Origin: Cohnella fermenti | GTDB lineage: Bacteria > Bacillota > Bacilli > Paenibacillales > Paenibacillaceae | DNA: 64,000 bases | NCBI RefSeq assembly: GCF_004801405.1 | Contig: NZ_SSOB01000011.1 | Span: forward strand, 1 to 64,000 | Direction: 5' to 3' | Part shown: in pieces, positions 23,428-31,716 of the stretch | Layout: each line of letters opens with the position of its first letter | Numbering within the stretch: the stretch's first letter is position 1 | Position numbers and translations under genes: made by a program | Notes under the pieces: generated by a model | What the model saw: only the letters and a program-made list of their open reading frames with translations | Told to the model about the DNA's origin: nothing | Database searches by the model: none

Positions 23428-26400
23428 CTACAGCCGATAGATCCGGTACAGGATCACGGCCGCTTCGGCGCGGGACGTGATGCCCTTGGGGTTCAGGCGG
23501 CTGCCGTCTCCTTGCACGATGCCGGCTTTGACCAGCGCCGCGACGGCGGACTTCGCGTAATTCGCCACTTGGCCGGCGTCCGCGAAGGCGTCAAGTTCGG
23601 CCGGCGCATCGTCCGTCAGCTCCAGCTTGCCGGACGCCTGGAGAACCCGCGCGATCAGCACCATCATGTCCTGACGGGCAATCGAGGCAAGCGGATCGAA
23701 CTTGCCGCCCGAGCCTTGCACGATTCCGAGGCTCTTCGCAATCGCAACCGCCTCGGCATAGTAGGCGTTCTCCGGTACATCGGAGAAGGAGCCCGCTGCC
23801 TGATCTGCAGTCAGCTTAAACGCTCTGGCGAGCAGCAGGACGAAGTCCGCTCTCGTTACCGGCTTGGCCGGCTCGAACGTCGTGCTCGACGTGCCCTTGA
23901 TGATGCCCTCCGCCGACAGCTTGGCGATCGCTTCCGCCGCCCAGGAGTAGGAAGCTCCCACATCCTTGAAGGTTACGGTTGCCGGAACATCCGTCCCGGG
24001 CTCTTCCGATCCCGAGGTATCGGAGCCGTCATCCGTTCCGGAGCCGCCGGAGCCCGTTCCCGTGTCCGTGTCCGTGCCTGTTCCCGTATCCGTGTCGGGA
24101 GTCGTCGGCGTCGATGGGGTCGAACCTCCACCCGTCGAGGTCGAGCCGATCAGTTGGATGCTGTCCACCCGCACATCCGCGTTCTTGAACACGAGGTACA
24201 GGTTATGCGTGCCGGAGACGGATGCCAGAAGATTCTCTTCGACATTCGCGTAATCGAGCTCGACGACCTCGAAGTCGCTGCCCGGCACGTCGCGCGTCGC
24301 CGCTTCCGTCGCGTCGAACGTCAGCACGGCCAGGCGGGTGCCCGTCGGCGAATCCGCCCGCACTTCGACGACCGAGGTCGCGTTCGTCGAAGCGCCGCGA
24401 AGCTTGATTCCCTTCGCTCCCGTCAGGTTCACTCCGTTCAAGGCAACCCAGGAGCCGCTGCTCTTGGACATGACGGCATAGTAGCCGTTCTCCGACTGCT
24501 TGGCCTTCAGCCCTTCGGCCGTGCGAAGCTTGGACACTTCGCGGTATACCGTATCGTTCGATGCGAACGCGTGGTCGAATACGTTCACCGCTGCCGTCGT
24601 CGCATCCAGTGTCGCGATGGCGGAGCCGCTGTACCGGAGAGTCGCCGTCAGCGGAAGATCCTCGGACGAGCGGCCCGCCAGCAGCGTATACGTGCCCGTC
24701 TCGGTCACATAGCTGCCGCGGTTGACGTCCCACACGGCGAAGTCGGAAGGATCGACCGTCAGTTCAATCGTCTTGGTCGCTCCCGCTTCGACGAACACCT
24801 TGCCGTACGAGACGAGCTGCTTCTTGGGAACATAAGCCCCATACGAGGAGCCGTCGTTGCGAACATACAACTGCACGACTTCCGACGTATCCACCGCACC
24901 GGCGTTCGTCACGTCAACCGTTACCGTGAACGGCTGATCGCCGGATGCGGATGCCGGAACCGCGAGCTTCGAATACTCGAAGCGGCTGTAGCTTAACCCG
25001 TAGCCGAACGGATACGTCACGTCGGCATCCGTGTACATGTAGGTCAGGCCGCTCTCCGCCGGATCGCCGTTCGTCATATCGACCGTAAAGCGCGGGTCGA
25101 TCTGGCTCAGGGAAGTCGGCGAGCTTGCCGCCGGAGGCAGAGAGTAAGCGTTCAACGCCGGGAACGATTCCGTGCCCGCGTACCACGTCGATACCAGACG
25201 CCCGGTCGGCGCATAGTCGCCGAACAGCACGTCCGCCAGCGCCTTGCTGTCGTATTGGCCGGCATACGGCTGATACAGGATAGCGGCGACATTATCGTTA
25301 TCCTGAATCTCCTGCAGGTTGACCGGCGCGTTCGCTTTGACGATGACAATCGTCTTCTTCGGGAACGCTTCGGCTACCTCGGACACGATCTTGTACTGGT
25401 CGTCGCCCAGGTTCAGATCGGAGCGGTCGGCCCCTTCCCCGGAGCTGTGGCGCGCCGGTGTGCCGACGACGACAACCGCGTAATCGTTATCGGTCGCCCA
25501 CGCTTGCGCGTCCGCTCCCGCCTCCTTCAGCACGATCTCGCGGAACTTCTCGCTGCTCGTGCGAGCCGCCGCTCCGGCCGCGTTCGTCAGCGGCGTCGCC
25601 GCCAGCTCCAGTGCTCCGGAAGCGTTCGTCTTCACGAACTTGCCGGCCGTGTAATAAGCCGTCTCGAAGCCCCCGCCGAAGCTCTCGGTGTATGTGCCCG
25701 AGATCAGGGAGACGGTGCCGTCCGCATTCGTCTCGACGCGGAAGCGCCCCGGAAGCGTGCTTGCGTCCGCTACGTTGGAGAACGGATTCTCCTTAAGGTT
25801 AAGCGTTGTCGCATCGCTGTTCGCGATCGTTCCGTTCGTCTCGCTCTTCAGCCACTTGCCGTTCGCTTGGGACAGGAAGCTGTAGCCTTCTTGGCCCCAG
25901 GCATACGCTTCGAATGCCTCGGAAGCCGTATACGCCTTGCCCTCCGCCTTATAAGCGTAGACGCTGTCCGTCACGCTGCCTTCGGCGGGCGCTTCATAGG
26001 AGGCGGCAACCTGCGCGCCTGCCGTGTACACCGCTGCGCTCACCGAGAGGCCGTTCGCCGCAGATTCGAACGCGACAATCGGGGCGCCCGTGCCGAAGGC
26101 GACGTTGTCTTCGCCGATGGCCTCGCGAATGGCTCCGAGCGGCGACAAGCCGGCATCCGGAAGCGAAGGAGTCGCCGATACGGAATAGGTCGCCTTGAAG
26201 CGGGTATCCGCCAGCAGTCCCGTGACCGCAACCTTATTGGACTTGTCCAGCGGCAGCACATCGTCGTCGTTCTTGAGCAGCACGATGCTCTCCCGCGAGG
26301 CGTCCAGCGCAATACTCTGACTGTCGCTCGCCGCGTAGTTCTCCGGGCTGCGATCCTTCGCCAGCTCCGAGAACGGGTAGCTCTTCGGGGAGCCGTCTTC

Positions 26401-27528
26401 GTTCTTCTCGTTGAAGTAGCCCGTCCGCACCCACATCTCGATCTGGCCGCGAACGTTGTCCTCCAGTTCCTTGCGGGTTACGCCGTAGGCGCCCTTCGTC
26501 ACCGCGCTCACGATGGCCGCCTGGGTGGAGCCGAACGCATTCGCGTGATTGCCGCTAAGCAGCAGCAGGGCGGCCTTGCCTTCGGCATCCGTGTAATTCT
26601 GGTACCCGTTGTTGAAGCCGGCAGTCATGTTATTGTCCGCAAAAATAAAATCGCCGACCGATATCATATTGTACGGGTTCGCGTTCGCAGCCCGGATGAT
26701 GTTCGGCGAGATGTGATTCGGAATGCCGTTCGTCCGCCCATACGTCGTCATCAGGCTTTGCACCGTTCCGGCCTGAAGCGGATACAGGAAGCTTTTCAAC
26801 TGATACTCATTCAAGGCTCTGGCACTGGCGTCGAACTGACCGCTCTGACGGAACCATTGGGCCAGGTAATTCGTGTAATGCTTCGTGCCGAGCTGCGCCT
26901 TCAGCCAGAAGCCGTCCTCGTTGCCGTCCTCCCCGTAGCCCGTAATTCCCTTGGCCATCTCGTTAACGAGCGTGCCCGCGAGCACGGGGTCCTCGCCGTA
27001 GCCTTCCTCGTACCTGCCGCTGAGCGGGTTGGTCCGCATATCTGATACCGCCGAGTACATCAGCGTGTTCGGGTCGGACAGGTTTACCTCGCCCCGGCGC
27101 TCGTTCCCGATCACCGTGCCGACCTCGTTCACCAGCTCCTTGTTCCAGCTCTGCCCTAGAGCGAGCATCGACGGCATGTCGGTGCTGACGCCCATGACGC
27201 GGTCAACGCCGCCTGCCGCCGTTCCCGGAAGCTCGTAGCCGGCCTGAATCGTCCTTGGGCTTCCCGCACTCTTCTGATCCGCATAGTAAGCCAGGTCCTC
27301 GATGCTCATGTCGGACAGAATCAGATCGACGAACGCATCCAGATGACCGGCTACTCCGTCGAAGACAGGTCGATTGGAAGCATCCCGTTGGAAAACAATC
27401 TCCGAATCTCCGGCCGCTTCCGCCGTTCGCGGAAGCGCCGCCGTTGCCATCGAGCTCATCAGCGCCACGATCAAGCCGAGAAGCGTCAGCTTCATCAGCA
27501 GCGAATGTTCCCGGTAGGTTCCTCTCAT
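23428..27528 (-). CDS. Secreted SLH-anchored GH3 glycoside hydrolase (beta-glucosidase/xylosidase type)
   Basis: 1366 residues from ATG 27528 with AAGGAG at 9 nt. Signal peptide 1-38, then a GH3 N-terminal domain (KHYTNYLAQWFRQSG, TTYGRTNGIPNH, SVGDFIFADNN with the likely nucleophile Asp), then a GH3 C-terminal domain (DNDYAVVVVGTPARHSSGEGADRSDLNLG) and a fibronectin-like GH3 domain (YPFGYGLSYSRFEYS). An insert of about 150 residues (YAWGQEGYSFLSQANGKWL...) separates the two GH3 halves and resembles a beta-trefoil/fascin-type binding fold. After a carbohydrate-binding-like region (VFKNADVRVDSIQL) and a Thr/Asp/Gly linker come three SLH repeats at the C-terminus, which tether it to the wall polymer. 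A single-gene unit with its own cre-like promoter. Confidence 0.92.
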   Translation of the reverse strand: MRGTYREHSLLMKLTLLGLIVALMSSMATAALPRTAEAAGDSEIVFQRDASNRPVFDGVAGHLDAFVDLILSDMSIEDLAYYADQKSAGSPRTIQAGYELPGTAAGGVDRVMGVSTDMPSMLALGQSWNKELVNEVGTVIGNERRGEVNLSDPNTLMYSAVSDMRTNPLSGRYEEGYGEDPVLAGTLVNEMAKGITGYGEDGNEDGFWLKAQLGTKHYTNYLAQWFRQSGQFDASARALNEYQLKSFLYPLQAGTVQSLMTTYGRTNGIPNHISPNIIRAANANPYNMISVGDFIFADNNMTAGFNNGYQNYTDAEGKAALLLLSGNHANAFGSTQAAIVSAVTKGAYGVTRKELEDNVRGQIEMWVRTGYFNEKNEDGSPKSYPFSELAKDRSPENYAASDSQSIALDASRESIVLLKNDDDVLPLDKSNKVAVTGLLADTRFKATYSVSATPSLPDAGLSPLGAIREAIGEDNVAFGTGAPIVAFESAANGLSVSAAVYTAGAQVAASYEAPAEGSVTDSVYAYKAEGKAYTASEAFEAYAWGQEGYSFLSQANGKWLKSETNGTIANSDATTLNLKENPFSNVADASTLPGRFRVETNADGTVSLISGTYTESFGGGFETAYYTAGKFVKTNASGALELAATPLTNAAGAAARTSSEKFREIVLKEAGADAQAWATDNDYAVVVVGTPARHSSGEGADRSDLNLGDDQYKIVSEVAEAFPKKTIVIVKANAPVNLQEIQDNDNVAAILYQPYAGQYDSKALADVLFGDYAPTGRLVSTWYAGTESFPALNAYSLPPAASSPTSLSQIDPRFTVDMTNGDPAESGLTYMYTDADVTYPFGYGLSYSRFEYSKLAVPASASGDQPFTVTVDVTNAGAVDTSEVVQLYVRNDGSSYGAYVPKKQLVSYGKVFVEAGATKTIELTVDPSDFAVWDVNRGSYVTETGTYTLLAGRSSEDLPLTATLRYSGSAIATLDATTAAVNVFDHAFASNDTVYREVSKLRTAEGLKAKQSENGYYAVMSKSSGSWVALNGVNLTGAKGIKLRGASTNATSVVEVRADSPTGTRLAVLTFDATEAATRDVPGSDFEVVELDYANVEENLLASVSGTHNLYLVFKNADVRVDSIQLIGSTSTGGGSTPSTPTTPDTDTGTGTDTDTGTGSGGSGTDDGSDTSGSEEPGTDVPATVTFKDVGASYSWAAEAIAKLSAEGIIKGTSSTTFEPAKPVTRADFVLLLARAFKLTADQAAGSFSDVPENAYYAEAVAIAKSLGIVQGSGGKFDPLASIARQDMMVLIARVLQASGKLELTDDAPAELDAFADAGQVANYAKSAVAALVKAGIVQGDGSRLNPKGITSRAEAAVILYRIYRL

Positions 27529-27605
27529 TATGCATGACTCCTTTTCCCATAATTGAACATCGCGCGGCCGTGCGCTTCCCGCCTCCCCCTCTGCCGGGCA
27601 ACGCC

Positions 27606-27654
27606 AGTATTGAATCGCTTGCATGGATGTTCAACCCAATTGTAATCGCTTACT
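27606..27654 (-). promoter_or_regulatory. Promoter and cre-like site of the GH3 gene
   Basis: On the minus strand TTGAAC (27634-27629), 17 bp, AATACT (27611-27606). Just upstream AGTAAGCGATTACA (27654-27641) differs at two positions from the CcpA cre form TGTAAGCGCTTACA, so catabolite control of this beta-glucosidase is likely. Confidence 0.65.
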
Positions 27655-27920
27655 ATCGACGGGATAAGCCATGCTTTTTTTGGCTTGGCTCCGGATTTTT
27701 TGGATCGGGGGGCTCCGCGGCGCCTACGGCTTGTCCCAGACCAGCATATAGCGGTATATTCCGGATTGCCGGCCCGGACATCTGCTGGAGTACGGAAGCG
27801 ATGATTAGAGGAACAACGATTGAAGAAGCCGGCCGGGAAAACTCCACTAAGGAGCTATTCCGACTGGCTTGCGGTTGTTTCGAGGGGTTAAATTCATTCA
27901 ACTTATATACTTATAGAAAA

Positions 27921-27955
27921 AGAGCGGGCTATCGATTCGATTCGATAACCAGCTC
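27921..27955 (-). terminator. Terminator of the small basic protein gene
   Basis: AGAGC-GGGC-TATCGA and TCGATA-ACC-AGCTCT form an interrupted 15-bp stem; on the minus strand it is followed by TTTTTCTATAAG, 17 bp past the stop at 27972. It supports the reality of that gene. The rest of 27655-27920 shows nothing I can support. Confidence 0.75.
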
Positions 27956-27971
27956 TTCTCTACCCGTACAA

Positions 27972-28208
27972 CTACCAGGTCAACCAGCCGCTCGTTCGCA
28001 CGTAGTTGTGCAGAAGATCGTACTGCTCGGCTTGCATCAGACGCTTCATTTTTGTTCGGTACAGGCGATAATCCGCCTTGCGCGCGGCTTTATTCTCCTT
28101 ATTGAAGTGGGCCGTTCGCATGCCTTTGCGGTATTCCCTTGTTTTCTCTCGCCTTGGGTTCTTATGCTTCTTCGTTAAGCACGTCCCACGAAGACAAGCC
28201 ATCTCCAT
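27972..28208 (-). CDS. Small basic protein, 78 residues, unknown function
   Basis: 78 residues, very rich in Lys, Arg and Tyr (KKHKNPRREKTREYRKGMRTAHFNKENKAARKADYRLYRTKMKRLM), ending in DLLHNYVRTSGWLTW. It has no signal peptide or membrane span. The composition suggests nucleic-acid or ribosome binding, which is an inference. A consensus -10 lies upstream, a terminator follows directly, and the leader contains a 9-codon frame with a good ribosome site. The start is ambiguous: ATG at 28208 or 28202, and neither has well-spaced Shine-Dalgarno bases, which would fit translation coupled to events in the leader. Confidence 0.65.
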   Translation of the reverse strand: MEMACLRGTCLTKKHKNPRREKTREYRKGMRTAHFNKENKAARKADYRLYRTKMKRLMQAEQYDLLHNYVRTSGWLTW

Positions 28209-28260
28209 CCCTGTTGCGTCGAGTCAGATTTTGGCTGTTGCAGCCAGGACAACAACACAA

Positions 28261-28290
28261 CTAATAGAAGAAGACGCGAGGGTTGAACAT
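28261..28290 (-). CDS. Putative leader peptide upstream of the small basic protein
   Basis: ATG at 28290 is preceded by GAGGTGAAGGGT, one of the strongest ribosome sites in this region, and encodes only MFNPRVFFY before TAG. It begins about 30 nt after the -10 TATAAT at 28326-28321 and ends about 50 nt before the small basic protein. A regulatory uORF or attenuation peptide is the simplest reading; chance cannot be excluded. Confidence 0.4.
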   Translation of the reverse strand: MFNPRVFFY

Positions 28291-28320
28291 ACCCTTCACC
28301 TCAACGTATAGAATTGCTTC

Positions 28321-28326
28321 ATTATA
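28321..28326 (-). promoter_or_regulatory. -10 element for the leader peptide/small basic protein
   Basis: A consensus TATAAT on the minus strand, extended by GG one base upstream (ATGGTATAATG). The -35 is not clear. It drives transcription toward the leader ORF at 28290. Confidence 0.55.
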
Positions 28327-28390
28327 CCATGAATGGCCCCTCTTACCTCTGCCCCATAACCCTCTGTATTCTACCTATGCCTCCCCTAAC

Positions 28391-29482
28391 CTACACGGCC
28401 TTCCCCTCCGTCGCCAATAACGTCAGGATGACCTGAGCATAGCAGCGAATAAGAAAATCGTTCGGATGGTTCACGTGATTGCCCGTCAGATCGGCATAGT
28501 TCTTATGCCGCAGCAGCTCGCGATGGACGGCGGTCATGTCGGCGACAGCGATCCTTCCTTCGGCGGCCCGCGCCATCGCGAACAGCTCCTCGGCATAGTC
28601 GGCCTGGTTCCCGGCGAAGTGCGTCTCCGGATTGGCCAGCATCGGCGCGACCAGAATAAATTCCGCCGCGTCGTTCGCCGCGAGCACCCGGTCGACGATT
28701 GCCGAGAGGTTGGCCGCGTACTGCTCCTTCGGCATCTTCCCTGTTCCGTCGTTCATGCCGAAGGCGAGGATGGCCAGGTCCGGAGTCGTATCCTCCAGCA
28801 CCCGGCCCACGAGCTGAAGTCCGCGTTCGCTCGTGATCCCGCCTACCGATCCGTTCCGGTATTCGACGGTCGAGCCGTACTCGGCTTCCAGAATTCCGGC
28901 GACGATCTCTCCCCATGTCGGCAGGAAGGGCGGGACGCCTGTCTTGCCGCTGGCATTGGCTCCTTCGGCAATGCTGTCCCCGAACACGAGCAGGCGGAGC
29001 GGCCGCCCGGCCCCGAGAATGGCGGCGGTTCGCTTCGGGCAGGCGGGAGCGACGGAGACGTTCGGGCCGCTTGCACCGTCCTTCCGGCAGGTGTAGCTAA
29101 CCGAGATCATCTTATCGTGGAAAAAGTGTCCTTCCGAGAACAGGCTGTAGCCGCCGCTTCTTCTAAGCTGCACCCAGCCCTCCCGATCCTTATGCGGGAA
29201 CAGTTCCTCAAGACTTGTGACGGGAACGCGCGAACCGGCCGGGAACCGCAAGCGGCCATGGCTCTTGTCCCATACCCAGTCCTTCCCCTCTTCGTAGACG
29301 ACGTCCAGCCGGGCGTGGCGAACCTCCGCAATCTCATCCGGAGGATACAGCAGCCGTCCCTCCGCCGTTGCGCCTTCTACCGTTCGCAGCGGCAGGATAG
29401 ACTCGCCGTAGACGGCGTCTCCCTTCCAGAAAGGAATAGCAAGCTCTCTTAAGGAATAATTGCCGTACCGTTTCTCGGTCAT
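28391..29482 (-). CDS. SGNH/GDSL-family hydrolase (probable carbohydrate esterase)
   Basis: 363 residues. The C-terminal SGNH hydrolase domain has block I LLVFGDSIAEG near residue 165, block III AILAFGMNDGTGK (Gly/Asn of the oxyanion hole) and block V GNHVNHPNDFLIRCYA with catalytic Asp/His. The N-terminal about 150 residues form a beta-rich accessory domain (FPAGSRVPVTSLEELFP). There is no signal peptide, so it acts in the cytoplasm. It is the last gene of the rhamnoside-type operon, with GGGGGAG before its ATG and 35 bp after the GH36 stop. In this context it probably removes acetyl groups from imported oligosaccharides (rhamnogalacturonan acetylesterase-like). Confidence 0.88.
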   Translation of the reverse strand: MTEKRYGNYSLRELAIPFWKGDAVYGESILPLRTVEGATAEGRLLYPPDEIAEVRHARLDVVYEEGKDWVWDKSHGRLRFPAGSRVPVTSLEELFPHKDREGWVQLRRSGGYSLFSEGHFFHDKMISVSYTCRKDGASGPNVSVAPACPKRTAAILGAGRPLRLLVFGDSIAEGANASGKTGVPPFLPTWGEIVAGILEAEYGSTVEYRNGSVGGITSERGLQLVGRVLEDTTPDLAILAFGMNDGTGKMPKEQYAANLSAIVDRVLAANDAAEFILVAPMLANPETHFAGNQADYAEELFAMARAAEGRIAVADMTAVHRELLRHKNYADLTGNHVNHPNDFLIRCYAQVILTLLATEGKAV

Positions 29483-29517
29483 GGTTCTGCTCCCCCTATC
29501 GCCTATCCTCTAATGCT

Positions 29518-31716
29518 TCATTCTAACACTTCAAAGCGAATGTCAAACAGTCTGGCCTGATAGGGCTTCGGCAATCGAACCGTAAGCTGCCCCGTATTGG
29601 CGCTGTAGCTGGATTCAACGGAATAGCCCTCGCCGGGATAGAGAAGGTTAACCGTCGCCTTGCGCCCTCTCCACCGTTCCAGCGGCAGAATTCGATACTC
29701 GGAGCCGCTGCCCAATCTCCATACGGACAGCAGGATGCGGGAGCGGTCGGGCGACACGAGGCCTACGCTGGCCCAGCCCTCTTCGTCGTTCATCCGCGTG
29801 AAGCCAAGCGGCCAGATCGGATGAGATCGGGAGATATAAGCCCGCTCCTTCTTGTAGAGTGCCACTGCTTCCGCAATCAGCCCTCGGTTGGTCTCGTCGG
29901 CAAGGTGGAGATGCCCGGACAGGTACAGGCTTCCGCATAACCCGTTCACCAGGTTAAAGATCGTCTGCTCCCCGTCCTCCATGGTCCGGAGATAACCCGG
30001 TTCCTCGATGCTCGCGGGGTTCGCGAGCTCGGAATGCAGCAACGGATACGGATACGCCCATATCCCGAGCTGCTCCGGCAGGATGGCTGCGAGGCTTCCG
30101 CCAATGATGGAGGGGTACTTCCGATAGTCCTCCTGGTCGCTTGAGCTCTGAAGATGGAAGCGGGCCAATGCCTCGTAATCCGCCCTCATTCCCCCGGAGG
30201 CGCAGTTCTCCAGAATCAGCTCGGGATGGCGGCACTTGACTTCGTCGATGAATCGGTAGAAATCCCGCATCGCCTGCTGCAGGCCGTCCGCGGCCGCTCT
30301 TCCTCCCGTATCGTCCCCCGTGCCGATGCATAGGTTATAATCGTTCTTGATATAGCGAACTCCCATCCGCATCAGCCGATCGATGACGCCGTGCGCGTAG
30401 GCGCACACGTCCGGATGGCCGAAGTTAAGGAACCAGCGCGGCCCTCCGCCCGCGCGAATGCCATAGCGGCGGATAAACCATTCGTCCGGCTTGGCGGCCA
30501 AGGCCGCGTCCTCGCCGCATACCTCCAGCTCCAGCCATAGGCCGGGCTTCATGCCTGTATGCCGGATCGAAGCAAGCAGCGCTTCCAGGCCCTCGTCCCC
30601 GAACCGATTGCGGCTCGGCAGCCAATCGCCCAACCCGCTGGCCCACGAAGAACCGAGATCGCCGAACCATCCGGCGTCGATGCAGAAGTATTCGCAGCCC
30701 GCGGCAGCGGCCGCTGCGATAAGCGGGGCCAGCTTGTCTCTCGACGGGTCGCCCCAGAGCGTATTCATATAGTCGTTGTAGACGACGGGCGCCGGCGGCA
30801 GCGTTCCGTGCAGCTCCCTCGTCAGGTACCGGCGATAGGCCGTCAGCTCCCGGATCGCATCGGCGAAGCTCCCGTCGACGCAACCGAACGCCGCCGGCAC
30901 GGCGCGGCAGCTCTCGCCGGGAAGCAGCTCCTTGCTCCAGCCGCCAAAGCGCTCGTCGGCTCCGTCCGCGTGAATGAAGATCGCCCCGCTGTCCTCGCTC
31001 CACGAGCCGCGGTGACCGATCTCCATATGCCAGTTGGCGGACGTCTCGATCTGCCAATACCACGCCTTGCCGGTCTCCAGGTCTTCGAGCACGGCCATCG
31101 GCAGCAGCTTGCCGGTGCTCCAGCTTCCGACGGAAGAGAAGTGGACCGCCGCAGCGCTCGGGTGTCCCGACGTGGGGTACAGCCCCAATTCCTCAAGATC
31201 GCCGGAGCGCCATTGCCCTTCTCCGTTCCATGTCTGACGGCAATAATGAACCCGCACCTTGCGCTTATCGTACCAGGGAAGAGCGCCGTCGCTGGCAATT
31301 CCTTGCACGCACATCGAAGAGAGATGCGTCAGCACGACCGGAGACGAGCCTTCGTTCGTCACGACGGTCGACTGCCGGATAACTGCCGAGCCCGGGACGA
31401 AGCGCATCTCCGTCTCGACCTTCAGCCCCAGCGCTTCATGCTTATAGGCCATGAACAGCTTCTCCGCATCCGCGGAATAAGAGATTAGCTTCATGGCCTC
31501 CGGCAATCGCGTCAGACCGGAGATTAGCGCGGGCGAATGTCCGTACGGGATGCCCGCGATCGCCAATTCGAAGCTGGGAGCGGGAATCGGCGGGACCTTG
31601 GTTCGCAACTGCCGCTCCGTGTTGAACGTCGATTGCATGAGACCGTTATCCGTATTCGCCCAAGCCATGACCATCCCCGCGTGCTCGATCGTCAGCGCTT
31701 GATTGCATTCGGTCAT
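29518..31716 (-). CDS. Alpha-galactosidase, GH36 family
   Basis: 732 residues, usual for bacterial GH36. The nucleophile motif is RYIKNDYNLCIG near residue 455 (Asp in KxDxN), the acid/base motif SSDQEDYRK near 530, and the conserved AGWFGDLGSSWASGLGDW and LENCASGGMRADYEAL blocks are all present. An N-terminal beta-supersandwich precedes the TIM barrel and a C-terminal beta domain follows. No signal peptide, so it acts on imported galactosides. Its ATG overlaps the end of the upstream glycosidase gene (ATGA) and has GGAGGG upstream. It probably removes terminal alpha-galactose from oligosaccharides delivered by the ABC importer in the same operon. Confidence 0.93.
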   Translation of the reverse strand: MTECNQALTIEHAGMVMAWANTDNGLMQSTFNTERQLRTKVPPIPAPSFELAIAGIPYGHSPALISGLTRLPEAMKLISYSADAEKLFMAYKHEALGLKVETEMRFVPGSAVIRQSTVVTNEGSSPVVLTHLSSMCVQGIASDGALPWYDKRKVRVHYCRQTWNGEGQWRSGDLEELGLYPTSGHPSAAAVHFSSVGSWSTGKLLPMAVLEDLETGKAWYWQIETSANWHMEIGHRGSWSEDSGAIFIHADGADERFGGWSKELLPGESCRAVPAAFGCVDGSFADAIRELTAYRRYLTRELHGTLPPAPVVYNDYMNTLWGDPSRDKLAPLIAAAAAAGCEYFCIDAGWFGDLGSSWASGLGDWLPSRNRFGDEGLEALLASIRHTGMKPGLWLELEVCGEDAALAAKPDEWFIRRYGIRAGGGPRWFLNFGHPDVCAYAHGVIDRLMRMGVRYIKNDYNLCIGTGDDTGGRAAADGLQQAMRDFYRFIDEVKCRHPELILENCASGGMRADYEALARFHLQSSSDQEDYRKYPSIIGGSLAAILPEQLGIWAYPYPLLHSELANPASIEEPGYLRTMEDGEQTIFNLVNGLCGSLYLSGHLHLADETNRGLIAEAVALYKKERAYISRSHPIWPLGFTRMNDEEGWASVGLVSPDRSRILLSVWRLGSGSEYRILPLERWRGRKATVNLLYPGEGYSVESSYSANTGQLTVRLPKPYQARLFDIRFEVLE

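Noticed and set aside
23299..27045. Long plus-strand frames opposite the GH3 gene
   Set aside because: Arg-rich antisense shadows of a GC-rich gene with strong third-position bias; same reason for similar long frames opposite the sialidase-like, giant and GH26 genes.
27653..27901. 82-codon minus-strand frame between the GH3 promoter and the small basic gene
   Set aside because: No ribosome site, begins right after a terminator and overlaps the GH3 promoter region; no recognisable family.
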